Shown here: positions 12,545 through 39,849 of the stretch, piece by piece
Position numbering within the stretch: position 1 is the stretch's first letter
Layout: each line of letters begins with the position of its first letter
NCBI RefSeq assembly: GCF_032854445.1
Contig: NC_088295.1
Location: 96,369,063-96,433,062, forward strand
Source: Liolophura sinensis
Taxonomy: Eukaryota > Mollusca > Polyplacophora > Chitonida > Chitonidae
Length of the DNA: 64,000 nt
Direction: 5' to 3'
Made by a program: the position numbers and the translations under genes
The notes under the pieces: generated by a model
Told to the model about the DNA's origin: nothing
What the model saw: the letters and a program-made list of their open reading frames with translations, nothing else
Database searches by the model: none

Positions 12545-13245
12545 ACAACCAAAACCACCAAAAACTAAGAAAGGATATAAAGTACGAAAATGGGATGGAA
12601 TAATGCAAAGGGAAGCCGCCAACAGTTTTCAAACCCAGAAGCCTCTCCATTGTGGTCGCTGTGAGTTCAAGTCCAGCTCATGCTGGCTTTCTCTCCAGCC
12701 GTACGTGGGAAGGTCTTCCAGCAACCTGCGGATGGTCGTGGGTTTTGCCCGGGCTCTGCCCGATTTCCTCTCACCATAATGCTGGCTGCCGTCGTATAAG
12801 TGAAATATTCTTGAGTACGGCGTAAAGCAGCAATCAAAACAAAATAAAATAAATAAATAAACAAACAGTTTTCAATGATCGTAGAAAGAAAGCAAGGTAT
12901 GTTCTATGCTACTCAGTGAAATCAGTATTCAAATCTTGTACCATGCTAAAATATAAGTTGTGGATCACAAATATGTATCTCTTGGGCTTTAATTACAGTT
13001 GTTGATATATCCACCGTGGGGTGCCAATTCAAGACGATAAATATACAGACTCAAGGCCCGGGTTAAACGGAATTAACCACAACCATGAAGTAGAGCGCCC
13101 ATGATTCTGGATGCTCTGTCCATATTTAGTTACAAGAGAATTGTACTCATTGTAAAACGTGTGGAACTTTGGGTGAAATAATTTGATGGAATAACCTTGA
13201 CACTAATTTTTGCAGTAATAACGTTTGACACAGGATGCAACAAAT
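12545..13245 (+). repeat. Dispersed repeat of unknown class, copy 1
   Basis: Segments such as tataaagtacgaaaat, tgaaatcagtattcaaatc, catatttagttacaagagaa and gatggaataaccttgacac recur in the same order at 30605-30880. Part of the set recurs at 57215-57400. A SINE (12633-12862) is inserted here with a 12-bp duplication. I could not identify ends or coding capacity. Confidence 0.6.
12633..12862 (+). mobile_element. SINE, 5'-truncated, with target-site duplication (copy c)
   Basis: SINE body and tail flanked by perfect 12-bp direct repeats aacagttttcaa at 12621-12632 and 12863-12874. It begins inside the conserved cagaagcctctccattgtgg block, so the tRNA-like head was lost at insertion. Confidence 0.9.
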
Positions 13246-13349
13246 GCTACAAGGCCATATGCAGGAAGTTGGCGAGGGGCAGAAACATAAGGTCTTGTTA
13301 GAAAGTACTGTTAAAACAGTGTATTCCACAGATTCTTTTGGTGAAAGTT

Positions 13350-14600
13350 CACAGCTGCCACTATAACACCAGCGTACAGATGGTGGCACATGTAACGAGT
13401 GCTGTCTGTGTAAACACCAGCGTACAGATGGTGGCACATGTGACGTCTGCTGTCTGTGTAAACACCAGCGTACAGATGGTGGCACATGTAACCGGAGTAT
13501 ATATTGTACGTGTGCTGTCTGTGTAAACACCAGCGTACACATGTAACCGGAGAAGATAATGTGCGTCTTTTGTCATTGTAAACACCAGCGTACATATGGT
13601 GGCACATGTAACCGGAGTATATAGTGTACGTCTGCTGTCTGTAAACACCAGCGTACAGATGGTGGCACATGTAACCGGAGTACATAGTGTACTTGTGCTG
13701 TCTGTGTAAACACCAGCGTACACATGTAACCGGAGAATATAATGTGCGTCTGCCGTCACTGTAAACACCAGCGTACAAATGGTGGCACATGTAACCAGGG
13801 TATATAGTGTACATTTAATGTCTGTGTAAACACCAGCGTGCAGATGGTGGCACATGTGACCAGAGTATATAGTGTACGTGTGCTGTCTGTGTAAACATCA
13901 GCGTGCAGATGGTGGCTATAGTGTACGTGTGCTGTCTGCGTAAACACCAGCGTACACATGTAACCGGAGAATAATGTGCGTCTGCTGTCACTGTAAACAC
14001 CAGCGTACAGATGGTGGCACATGTAACCAGAGTATATAGTGTACATTTAATTTCTGTGTAAACACCAGCGTGCAAATAACTAGAGAGTGTAGTGTACGTC
14101 TACTGTCTGCGTGCAAAATAACTAGAGAGTATAGTGTACGTCTACTGTCTGTGTAAACACCAGCGTACAGATGGTGGCACATGTAACCAGAGTATAAAGT
14201 GTGCGTTTACTGTCTGTGTAAACACCAGCGTGCAGATGGTGGGACATGTAACCGGAGTATCTAATGTACGTATGCTGCCTGTGTAAACACCAGCGTAAAA
14301 ATGTTGGCACATGTAACCAGAGTATATAGTGTACGTTTACTGTCTGTGTAAACACCAGCGTGCAGATGGTGGGACATGTAACCGGAGTATCTAATGTACG
14401 TATGCTGCCTGTGTAAACACCAGCGTAAAAATGTTGGCACACGTAACCAGAGTATATAGTGTAGGTTTACTGTCTGTGTAAACTCCAGCGTACAGACGGT
14501 CGCACATCTAACTGGAGTATATAGTGTACGTTTGCTGTCTCTGTAAACTCCAGCGTACAGATGGTGGCACACGTAACCAGAGTGCACAGAGTACGTTTTG
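13350..14600. repeat. ~65-bp minisatellite
   Basis: About 20 units with the core tgtaaacaccagcgtacaga, tggtggcacatgtaaccgga and gtatatagtgtacg. Several units are shortened, and one ~120-bp pair at 14200-14440 is repeated almost exactly. Long minus-strand ORFs follow the repeat only. Confidence 0.9.
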
Positions 14601-16889
14601 GAGTCAGATGACGTCGTAATGGTTCTCAGTGTGGGCTTTAATCGTTTTATTAGCAGAGATCCATCTGCCGTTCACATCGTCGTCATGTCGTGGCTTGTGT
14701 TAGCTAGCCCCCAATGCTGGCTAGCAAAGGTCCGTATCGACAGCTTGGCACTGGTACAAAGATAGAATCGATAGCTGGAGCGTTTATTGGTCGCCAGTGT
14801 AACCCTCTCTCCAAGTCCAGGTACCTTCTGTAGCACAACGACTTTCTCCAAGCATCGATTGAGTTTCATGCCGATTCTCTCTCTCTCTCTGTCTGTCTCT
14901 CTCTATCCTGGCTTATGTCGAGCCCTTCGTGTACCATTTAGTGAGACCATCCAGTTATTCACCAACACCAGAAGTCACTGCCTTGAGTACTCTGCGCTGG
15001 TAAGTATGGAAACGCTTTGTATGGATCTGAACTCTTGTAGTACCTAACTGCTCATCATAGATTCCTTCAGCGCTGTCTTGTTGCGAATAACTGTGTAAGT
15101 TCCTACGACAAAGGCTTTTACTTCAGTTAAAAAACTACAGTTTAGACTATTCGGAATATTTGACAAATTTGAACACGTTGTTTGTCAGCTGAAATGACGA
15201 AATTTGTATAAAATATTTGGTAAATTATACCCACCACAACAAAGATTACGCGCTGGAATTGCATTGTAACATTTGCCTTCGATATTATCATGATCAGGTT
15301 TGGGCCATTGTCGTACATATTTAACACTGACGTTAGATTTCACAGGTTTTTATGTCTAAGAAAAATAACAAACCTACAGGGTAACATTTAATACTTGACC
15401 TGCTATCGCAGTGATCTTGTTCGTAGCCAGAAAATGTCGTCCAAAGAAAATCGTTTTGCTGGCTTAATTTATTCATGGGATAAATCCCGGAACCCCTATT
15501 TGCAGAATTCACGTAGTCTGTATTATTTCTTTGATATTTATTCATAAGAGAAAGCAACATATAACTGCAGCATACTAGCATTTGTCAATTGTGTGTAAAT
15601 AAGGTCTGGTCAGGTATAAGTCACATTGATATCTACTCAGATCGCAGACTGATGCAGGCTTACAAATTAACCAGTTAAGAAGTAAATCCTTCAGTATTTC
15701 TCGGCTCCGTGTTGATGGCGCCTGGGCCAGAGGGTCGATACTGGTAAAGACATGCGAGGCGCTCACGGAGTGGGCCGTAGTCTAAATCCGCCGAGGAGAA
15801 AATTCTCCTTATGTTTTCTATCGTAATGATAGTCTAAAATTTCAATCCCTTTGCTGTTTTCGAATCAAATGAATTCATCTGAATTCCTGATGTTCCTTTC
15901 TCGGACACTCGGAGCGCATAAAAAGCTGAAACGGACAGTATCCGTTTGATCCTCTGCTCTGCTCTATTTTGGATCTCTAATCGATACTAGCCAAGATGAG
16001 AGGCAACCCTTCACTGGTTTGTGTATAGGTCTAACATCGGAATAGCTATGGTCCGTGTTGCAGCCTGACGGTTTTCAACGTCCGTCCAGTTATATAGACG
16101 CTGTACTCATCAATACATCCTATCGATTCCCAGTATCCGCTACTCAAATACTGTGGAGCCATTCACATTTCACATGCCTGGTAACTCGCCTGGTTATCAC
16201 CCAGATAAGTCGCTAAATGATTCCCGCAATTTCTATCCACCAACCCTGGTCTCTTCCAGTGCAGCTCTGCCGTAAGAACTGTAATCATCTGTCATTATTA
16301 ATCAGTCATTGCTAATCAAGTCTTGACTGATAAAAAGAGACGATTTCTCCAGCTTATTACGTCTTTGAATGAACGTGTTGAATGGGATGGTGGCATTATG
16401 GCCAGAAGGGTACCTAGTGTTTCTATCATTTTGCGAGCTATTTATCAACTGAATATTGATCCCAAAAAGTATGGGATATTCTATAAAACTAAGCCATATA
16501 AAATTCAAAATCTTTCACCAGGTGAACAATACAACCGAGACATACGATGAAAGAATACAGTGTTCCTTGATGGTTAGTTTGTTACGAGAGGTGGAAAATA
16601 ATCCCCACACTCCAATACCAAATTTACCATCCAGGTTCAATGTCGCCAAGACCGAGCCAGTACTCAGTTCGAATAAGTTCCTAAAATATTGTCAGTGGCT
16701 GTTGGTGTTAACGTACACGCGTATACGACAGATTCTAAATTTAGGTGAACTGTCTGGACTTAGTGCTAGCCCTGGTGGAGGTATAAGGCTACGCTGTAGG
16801 AGGCACGCAGTAACAATACGGGGACTGTGTGCTCTAGCAATGACATACCGACACCCTTGACCAAAGAAAATAGCACCACGCGTGTACTT
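14601..16889. other. 2.3-kb intergenic region without a recognised gene
   Basis: Mostly unique sequence between minisatellites, upstream of MFSD6. A CT-rich microsatellite lies at about 14878-14910. Short ORFs such as 16323-16550 (plus) have no recognisable domain and no convincing splice partners. A 5' non-coding exon or promoter of MFSD6 could be here, because the first MFSD6 coding exon is preceded by a splice acceptor and so must have an upstream exon. Confidence 0.35.
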
Positions 16890-17712
16890 CTAGGGGATCT
16901 TTTTAACATTTGTTGTATTTTATATAAGTGGGTGGGGATCCTTTAACATTTGTGCCACTGGATACGACTCAGCGGGGATTCAATTAACGCTTGACGTATT
17001 GGATGTGACAGGGTGGGGAATCCTTTAACATTTGTACCATTGGATACGGCTCAGCGGGGATGCAATTAACTCTTGACGTGTTTGAAATGACTCAGTGGGG
17101 ATTGCTGTAACATTTGTCTCATTGGATACAACTCGGTGGGGATTCCATTAACATTTATCACATTGGAAACAACTGAGTGGGGATTCCTTTAACGCTTGAC
17201 GACTTGGATACGACTGAGTGGGTATTACTTAATGCTTGGTGAGTTGGATACGGCTCAGTGGTGATTACCTCAAAGCTTGGCGAATTGGATACGGTTCAGT
17301 GGGATTCCTTTAACGCTTGACGACTTCGATATAGCTGAGTTGGTATTATTTAATGCTTGGGGAATTGGATAGAGCTCATTGAGTATTCCTTTAATTAGAT
17401 GTGATTATGTGTGTGGGTCCTTTAACATTTGACACATTGGGCTCGACTGAGTGGAGAACGTTTAACGCTGGACGCATTGGGCTCGACTGAGTGGAGAACG
17501 TTTAACGCTTGACGCATTGGGCTCAACTGAGTGGAGAACTTTTAACACTTGGCGCATAGGGCTCAACTGAGTGGAGAACTTTTAACACTTGACGCATTGG
17601 GCTTGACTGAGTGGAGAACGTTTAACTCTTGACGCATTGGGCTCGACTGAGTGGAGAACGTTTGACACTTGACGCATTGAATTCCACTGGGTGGGTGACC
17701 TTTAACTATATC
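16890..17712. repeat. 40-bp minisatellite
   Basis: About 20 copies of a 40-bp unit (tttaacgcttgacgcattgg, gctcgactgagtggagaacg). The left two thirds are diverged (ggggattcctttaac variants). The copies at 17,440-17,690 are nearly identical, suggesting recent growth at that end. Confidence 0.9.
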
Positions 17713-18910
17713 GGTTCTATATGGGTAAAGTGTTGGAGGCTCTATATGCATAAAGTATTGGAGGTTCTATTTGAGTAAAGCGCAGAAGGTTATATATATA
17801 TATAGAGTGTTGGAGGTTCTGTATGAGTAAAGTGTTGGAGGAACTATATGAGTAAAGTGTTAGAGGTTCTATATGTGTAAAACGTTGCAGACTGTATATG
17901 TATAAAGTGTTGGAGGCTCTATATGAGTAAAATGTTTAAGGTTCTATGTCAGTAAAGTGTTGGACTTTCTGCATGAGTGTTGGAGGCTCTATGTGGGTAA
18001 ACGGTTAGACTGTATATGAGTGTTTGAGGCTCTATATGAGTGTCTGAGGCTCTATATGGGTAAACAGTTGGAGGCTCTATATGAGTGTTTGAGGCTCTAT
18101 ATGGGTAAACAGTTGGGCTCTATATGAGTGTTGGAGGTTCTGTATGAATAAAGTGTTAGGGGTTCTTTATGGGTAAACAGTTGGACTCTATATGAGTGTT
18201 GGGGTTCTGTATGACTAAAGTGTTAGAGGCTCTTTATGGGTAAACAGTTGGAGGCTCTATATCAGTGTTGGCGGCTCTATATGAGTGTTGGAGGCTCTAT
18301 ATGGGTAAACAGTTCGGCTCTATATGAGTGTTGGACTCTCTATATGAGTGTTGGAGGCTCTATATGTGTGTGAGAGGCTCTATATGTGTGTGGGAGGCTC
18401 TATATTAGTGTTGGGCTCTCTCTATATGAGTGTTGGAGGCTCTATATGAGTGTTGAAGGCTCTATATGAGTGTTGGAGGCTCTAGATGAGTGTTGAACTC
18501 TCTATTTGAGTGTTGGAGGCTATATATTAGTGTTAGGCTCTCTATATGAGTGTTGGAGGCTCTGTATGCGTGTGGGAGGCTCTGTATAAGTGTTGGAGGC
18601 TCTATATGAGTGCTGGACTCTCTATATGAGTGTGGGAGGCTCTGTTTGAGGGTTAGAGGCTCTGTATGAGTGTTGGACTCTATATATGGGTAAACAGTTG
18701 GAGGCTCTATATGAGTGTTGGACTCTATATGAGTGTTGGACTCTATATGAGTGTTGGAGGCTATGTATTAGTGTTGGACTCTCTATATGAGTGTTGAAGG
18801 ATCTATATGGTTGTTGGAGGCTCTATATAAGTGTTGGAGGCTCTATATAAGTTTTGGAGGCTCTATATGGGTAAACAGTTGGACTCTCTACATGAGTGTT
18901 GGAGGCTTAC
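17713..18910. repeat. 20-bp minisatellite
   Basis: Around 55 copies of a unit near gttggaggctctatatgagt, with a longer variant containing gggtaaaca. It directly abuts the 40-bp array, so two unrelated minisatellites share a boundary about 0.3 kb before the first MFSD6 coding exon. Confidence 0.9.
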
Positions 18911-19317
18911 TTACGTTATGCTCATTATTTGCTCATTCCTACTTGATTTCATAAGTGTCTGGTAAAAGAGATGTGTTTTGAGAATATTTTCAGGTTTCAA
19001 GACTAAAGTGTGAGAATTCATTGTCAGAGTATCAGAAACGTTGCTTGCATTTGATTCTAAATCAACAGACTTGTTTTGCAGCTTATTAATGGGTTTTCAT
19101 CTGTAAACAATCCTTACTGTGATATAATATCGAGATTATCTTTGAAATTCAGTGTCGGGGCCGTTCAGTTAAGAAATGACTGCGTTTGAAAAGATGTAAT
19201 GGTAATAACATTGTTTTAACACTTTGTTTTACAGTCTTGATTTGAGACCTGCTGGATGGTGTGATTCACTGAGTGTCAGATAGTGCGGAGAGTGTCGTGA
19301 CTGCGTCAAGACCAAGT
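18911..19317 (+). other. End of the 5' intron and 5' UTR of MFSD6
   Basis: A splice acceptor (pyrimidine-rich tract ending gttttacag) lies just before 19233, so 19233-19317 should be 5' UTR within the first coding exon. An in-frame TGA at 19270-19272 precedes the ORF, which means the ATG at 19318 is the first usable start. Confidence 0.5.
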
Positions 19318-33400
<14,083 letters not shown>

Positions 33401-33544
33401 GAAAATGTCTAATGGGTACATCTAACACCAATGTGTCACATTTGCCCTTTGGCGTTTAAAAGGCAAATCCTATAGAGTCTGTTTGATTGGATTACTTTTA
33501 TTCTTTACGATGTCATCAGTAGAATTGATTTATTGGTAGTGTGC

Positions 33545-35207
33545 CTGTTCTTCCTCGACAAATGTTGGCGCATGCACATGAGAGAGCAAACATCATCACA
33601 GAACCAGAGAGCCCAATCATCATAACAGAACCGGAGAGACCAACTGTAATCAGCATCTCATAGCCCAAAAGCCCAACTGTAATCAGCTTCACAGAACTGG
33701 CGAGCCCAATCATCATCTCAGAGCCGGAGAGCCCAACTGTAATCAGCACCTCAGAACCGGAGAGCCCAACTGTAATCAGCATCTCAGACCCCGAGAGCCT
33801 ATCTGCACTCAGCATCTTAGAGCAGGAGAGCCCAACTGTAATGAGCATCTCAGACCCCGAGAGCCCAACTGTAATCAACATCTCATATCCCGAGAGCCAC
33901 AATGTAATCAGCATCAAAGAGCCGGAGAGCCCAACTGTAATCATCATCTCAGAACCGGAGAGCTCAACTGTAATTAGCATCTCAGACCCCGAGAGCCAAT
34001 CTGCACTCAGCATGTCAGAGCCGGAAAGCTCAACTGTAATCAGTATCTCAGGGCCGGAGAGCCCAACTGTAATCAGCACCTCAGAGCCCGAGAGCCACAC
34101 TGTAATCAGCATCACAGAACCGAAGAGCCCAACTGTAAACAGCTTCACAGAACCGAAGATCCCAACTGTAATCAGCATCTCAGAGCCGGAGAGCCACACT
34201 GTAATCAGCATCTCAGAGCCGAGGGCCCAACTGCAATCAGCATCAAAGAATCGAAGAGCCCAACTGTAATCAGCTTCTCAGAGCCGGAGAGCCCAGCTGC
34301 AATCAGCATCTCAGAGCCTGAGGGCCCAACTGTAATCAGCATCACAGAACCGGAAAGCCCAACTGTAATCAGCATCACATAGCCCGAGGGCCCAACTGTA
34401 ATCAGCATCTCAGAACCGGAGAGCCCAACTGTAATCAGCAACTCAGAACCTGAGACCCCAGCTGTAATCAGCATCTCAGAGCACGAGACCTCAACTGTAA
34501 TCAGCATCTTAGAGCACGAGAGCCCAACTGTAATCAACATCTCAAAGTCCTAGAGCCCAACTGTAATCACCATCACATAGCCCGAGGGCCCAACTGTAAT
34601 CAGCATCACAGAAATGGAGAGCCCAACTGTAATCAGCATCACATAGCCCGAGGGCCACACTGTAATCAGCATCTCAGAACAGGAGAGCCCAACTGCAATC
34701 AGCATCTCAAAGCCATAAAGCCAAACTGTAATCAGTAGCACAGAACCGGAGAGCCTAACTGCAATCATCATCACAGAATCGAAGAGCCCAACTGTAATCA
34801 GCATCTCAGAAACGGAGAGCCCAACTGTAATTAGCAGCTCAGAACCGGAGAACCCAACTGTAATCAGCATCTTAGAGCCTGAGGGCTCAACTGTAATCAG
34901 CACCACAGAACGGGAGAGCCACACTCTAATCAGTAGCACAGAACCGGAGAGCCTAACTGTAATAAGCATCTCAGAGCCGGAGAGCCCCACTGTAATCAGC
35001 ATTTTAGAGCCCTAAGGCCCAAATGTAATCAACATCTCAGAACCGGAGAGCCCAACTGTAATCAGCATTTTAGAGCCCTAAGGCCCAAATGTAATCAACA
35101 TCTCAGAACCGGAGAGCCCAACTGTAATCAGCAGCACAGAACCGGAGAGTCCAACTGTAATCAGCATCACAGAACCGGAGAGCCCAACTGTAATCAGAAT
35201 CACACCT
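33545..35207. repeat. 33-bp minisatellite just downstream of MFSD6
   Basis: About 50 copies of cagaaccggagagcccaact plus gtaatcagcatct. Because 33 is divisible by three, long ORFs appear on both strands (for example MLITVGLSGSE repeats on minus). They are not associated with any start context, domain or splice partner. The array begins about 145 bp after the MFSD6 stop and may be within its 3' UTR. Confidence 0.9.
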
Positions 35208-36345
35208 TGAACCTTACTAGTGGTGGATAAGACACTGTCTGTCATCCACATTCGTGAAGAATTGCAGCTTAATGACAAATATGCGACTCCGCCTCCATAC
35301 TCCGAATGAGCGTCTCACAATGGTTACGAGCGTTGGAGGGGGCACAACTAAGGAAAACTTTCGTGTTGTCAATAATAACGTGGAGAATTCGAGAACATAA
35401 TCACCAGCCTCTATCGGACTATGCATAAACAGCCCGCGGTCGTGGAAATTAGTATGGCAGTATTGTTTGACACAGTTAAGAAATATTGTAAGCAATCTTA
35501 CAAGGCGTGAAATTCTATATACATGTACAAAGAGTTAGAACAGAATGGATTAAGCTCTGTTTGTTTAGGGTATTTGGACTTCTTCAGCAGAATGTGATGT
35601 ACAATGAATTAGCTAAAAATGTACAGGAATGTGAACGTATTCAGAGCAATGGAGAATGGTGTGTCGTATATGATATGTCAAAGATGTTTTCCTTAAATAA
35701 AACCTTAAATAAAATGAAGAAATCAAATCCAGTTTGGATTTAGAAATGTCGAAAACAGCGGAAGTTCACGACGCTCTAGTTTCCTGGTTTTACTTTATAG
35801 TTAATACACAGAGATGTACTCACCTACAATAAGAACATTTGGTGACAGAATGCATTGCCATTACCATCGATTTGTTCTTCAGGAATTACATCCAGATATA
35901 TGATTCGCCTACATTTTTCCTAATATCCTGTATTCTTCATGGCTGCCCAATGACAAAATTAAATGTCTGGTTTCCCGAAGACAAACAAACAAATCAATAT
36001 GTAACCAGAGATCATACAATATCGGATAGTTTCGATGTTTCTTCAACTTCTAAATAGATGAAGTATTAAAAGAAAGTTAGATAACATACATTTAACTTTA
36101 TTGTGTGGCGCTCGCACTGTAAATCATTAGAGATTACGTTATGAGTGGTGCATTTACCAATATCTCACAAGCTCTAGAACAGAATATTCGTAGATAGTAT
36201 GTCGTAGTTATGTATTTGCACAAAGTAGTTATTGAATACATTTCATAGGTAAGACATCTTAAAGTAAAATGTTGCCACAACCAGTGTCTTGCTGACCTTG
36301 TTTTCTGTCATTATTCTCTGCCCTAGTTTAAACAACTAAGTCACT
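35208..36345. other. Spacer without recognised gene
   Basis: AT-rich unique DNA with a few ORFs under 100 codons, none with a recognisable motif. Confidence 0.35.
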
Positions 36346-36485
36346 CTATTATTATGTGGGGCTGTAATGTCTGTTGCCCTTGGTATTAGACGGCAAGACA
36401 CACTGAGTACAGGGCAGCCCTGTTCTTGTATACTATGGTTGTGTGTGGGGTAATGTCTGCTGTCTCTGAAATTGAAAGGAAAGTG

Positions 36486-36572
36486 GGTTTCCCCCATAAT
36501 GCTTGCTGCCATGGTATAAGTGAAATTTTCTTGAGCACAGCGTAAAATACCAATCAAATAAATAAATAAATC
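36486..36572 (+). mobile_element. SINE 3' fragment (copy i)
   Basis: Only ggtttcccccataatgcttg through the gcgtaaaataccaatcaaat block and tail remain. Confidence 0.75.
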
Positions 36573-38877
36573 AATCAATCAGTATTGAAGGGAAGGACAC
36601 ACTAAATACAGATCGCCCTGTTCCTGTATAGTATGGTTGTTTGGGTTGTAATGTCTGTTGTCTCTGGTATCCCGGCTTAAGGCAAACTAAGTAGAGGGCG
36701 GGCCTGTTCTTGTACAGTATGGTTGTTTGGGGTGTAATGTCTTTTGTCTTAGGTATTAGAGGGGAAGACACACTAAGTACAGGGTGGCCCTGTTCCTGTA
36801 GAGTATGCTTATGTGGTGTGTAATTGCTGCTGTCTGAGGAATTAGAGGAAAGGTACACTAACCGCAGGGCGGCCCTGTTCCTATATAGTACAGTTGTGTG
36901 GGCTGTAATATCTGGTGTCTCTGGTATTAGAGGGAAAGGCACAGTAAGCTCATGGTGGCCCTGTTGGTATATTATTGGTATGAGGGCATGTAATGTCTTC
37001 TTTATCTAATATTAGAGGGAATACACATTAAGCACTATACACTATACACTTTGGAATGTAATAATTGTTGTCTCTGGTATTAGAAGAAAAGACACACTAA
37101 GCACTCGGCCCTTTTCCTGTACATTATGGTCATAAAGGGATTTATTGTCTCCTGTATCTAGTATAAGAAGGGAAGACAAACGAAGAACAGATCGGTATAG
37201 TATGGCTGTGTGGGGTGTAATGGCTGCTGTCTGAGAAATTAGAGGGAAGATGCAGTACGCACAGGGCGGCCCTGCTCCTATATAGTATGGTTGTGTGGGG
37301 TGTAGTGCCTCTTGTCTCTGGTATTAGAGAGGAAGATATGCTTAGCACAGAGCAGATCTGTGGCTGTATTGTACGGCTGTTTGGAGTGTAATATCTGCCG
37401 TCTCTGGTACTACAGCGGAAGACACATAGCTATAGGGCGGCTTTGCTCCTGTACACTATAGTTGTGTGGGGTGTAATGTCTGCTGTCTCTGGTATTAACG
37501 AGGGAAATACTGCAAGTACACGGCGGCACTACGTCAGGATAATTTCATTAATTTGAGTTTAGTGTTAGGTCTGGTAATAGAGGGGAAGGCACAATAAGCA
37601 CAGAGCGGCAATGATCCTGTATAGTATGGTTGTTTCGTGTGGAATATCTGTTGTCTGAAACAAGTCTGAAACTAACCAAGCACATTGCAACGCCATTCCT
37701 GTATTGTATGGTGGACCTGCTCTGTTCTTAGTGTATCTTGTAATGTATGCCGTCTCTGGTATTAGAGGGGAAGACACACTAAGCGCAGAGCAGGTCTGTT
37801 GATTTATATTATGGTGATGTGGTGTGCAATGTCCACTGTATCTGGCACTGGAAAGGAAGACACACTAAGAACATGGATGCCTTGTTCCGGTATACTACGG
37901 TTCTGTGGGTTGTACTGTCTGCCCTCTCTGGAGAGGGAATACACACTAGTACAGGGCGGCCCCGTTCCTGTACACAATAGTTGTGTGGGGCGCAATGTCT
38001 GCTCTCTCTGGTTTCAGGAAGAAGACACACTAGTACAAGGCGGCTTTGCTCCTGTACACTATGGTTGTGTGGGGTGTAATGTCTGCTGTCTCTGGTATAA
38101 GGGAGTGAAACACACCAAGTACAGGACGGCACTATGTCAGTATAATTTGATTATAGAGAGTATAATGTTTGCTGTCTCTGGTATTAGAGAGGGAGGCACC
38201 CTAAGTACAGACCGGCCCTGTTTCTGGATAGTATGGTTGTGCAGGGATAAAGGGGGGGGGGGGGGTAATGTCTGTTGTCTTTGGTATTAGAGTGGAAGAC
38301 AGACTAAGTACAGGGTGGTGTGGTGTGTAATGTCTACTGTACGTGGTATTATAAAGGAAGACACACTAAGAACATGGAGGCCTTGTTCCTATACACTATG
38401 GTTCTGTGAGGTGTATTGCCTGCCGTCTCTAGTATCAGGTGGAAAACAGACTTGTACATGGAAGCCTTGTTCCTAAACACTATGGTTCTGTGGGGTGTAT
38501 TGTCAGCTGTCTTTGGCATCAGGGACGAAAACAAACTTGTATATGGGAGCCTTGTTCCTGCACACTATGAATGTGTCGGGTGCAATGTCTGCTGTCTGTG
38601 GTATTGGGGGAAGACACAGTAGAGAAGGGCGGCCTTATTCCTGTACACTTTTGTTGTGTGGGGTGCAATTTCTCCGGTCTCTGTATCGTTGTTGAAGACG
38701 CAGAAGTAGAGGGCAACCTTTTTACTGTACACTATGGCTCTGTGGGTTGTAATGTCTGCTGTCTCTGGTATTAGCGAGGGAAAACACTAAGTACAGGGCG
38801 TCTTTGTTCCTAAACACTGTGGTTGTGTGGGGTGCAATGTCTGCTGTCTCTTGTATCGGGGTATCTAGTAAAGGACG

Positions 38878-38912
<35 letters not shown>

Positions 38913-39849
38913 GGGGGGGGGGGTAATGTCTGTTGTCTCTGGTATTAGAGTGAAGACACAATAAGCACAGAGAAGCCCTGTTCCTGTGTTGTATGGTGAT
39001 GACGTGTGCAATGCCTGCTGTATTAGAGGCGAAGGCGTACGAAGTACAGGGCCGCCCCTTTTCTTGTGTAGCATGGTTGTTTGGAGTATTATATCTGCTG
39101 GCTCTTGTATCAGAGGGAAAGACGCTCTAAATACAGGGCGGCCCCATCCCTGTATAGTATGGTTGTTTGGGAGGTAATGTCTGCTGTCTGTGGTATTAGA
39201 GGGGATGACACACAATGTACAGGTCGACCTTGTTTCTGTATAGTATGGTTGTAAAGGGGTGTAATTTCTGCTAAGAGTAAGGCGGCCCTGTTCCTGTATA
39301 GTATGGTTGTTTGGAGTGTAATGTCTGCTGTCTCTGATATTAGCAATGGAAACACGGCGGCACTATGTCAGTATAATTTGATTATGTGGAGTATAATGTT
39401 CGCTCTTTCTGATAATAGAGGAACAATAGGCACAGAGCGGCAATGATCCTGTATAGTATGGCTATGTCGTGCAGAATATCTACTTTCTCTGGTATTACTG
39501 TGGGCAACAAAGTAACCACAGGCCGGCCCTGTTCTTGTGTAGTATGGTTGTGTCGTGTGGAATAGAGTGAGTGAGTGAAAGTTTTAACGTCGCTTTCAAC
39601 AATATTTCAGTTTTATCGATTTTATAAAATGTCAAGTAGTATTTTATTACTACTACGGATAAGTCATTTACTAGTCAGTCAAAAGGACATCAGAAGACAC
39701 ATAACAAACACAGATGGTAGTTTAAAATCACAGCTTTCCTACCATACCAATAGCAGCGAGAAAATCAAAAACAGTATCACTTTCTACAGAATTGAAAAGT
39801 TCTGCAAGAGAGCTCACGTGATGAAAAGAATCTCGCCACAGTCAAGCAA

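Noticed and set aside
13147-14587. Overlapping minus-strand ORFs with CHHLYAGVY repeats
   Set aside because: By-product of the 65-bp minisatellite; the same peptide appears in several frames.
16323-16860. Two plus-strand ORFs (75 and 134 codons)
   Set aside because: No recognisable domain, overlapping frames, no convincing splice sites. Left as non-coding.
19273-19317. GTG start giving 15 extra residues on MFSD6
   Set aside because: GTG is not a normal metazoan start. The ATG at 19318 follows a good context and the frame is closed by TGA just upstream.
33516-35002. Long ORFs with LITVGLSGSE (minus) or ISEPESPTV (plus) repeats
   Set aside because: 33-bp period gives open frames on both strands. 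No signal peptide, splice partner or start context; more likely non-coding.
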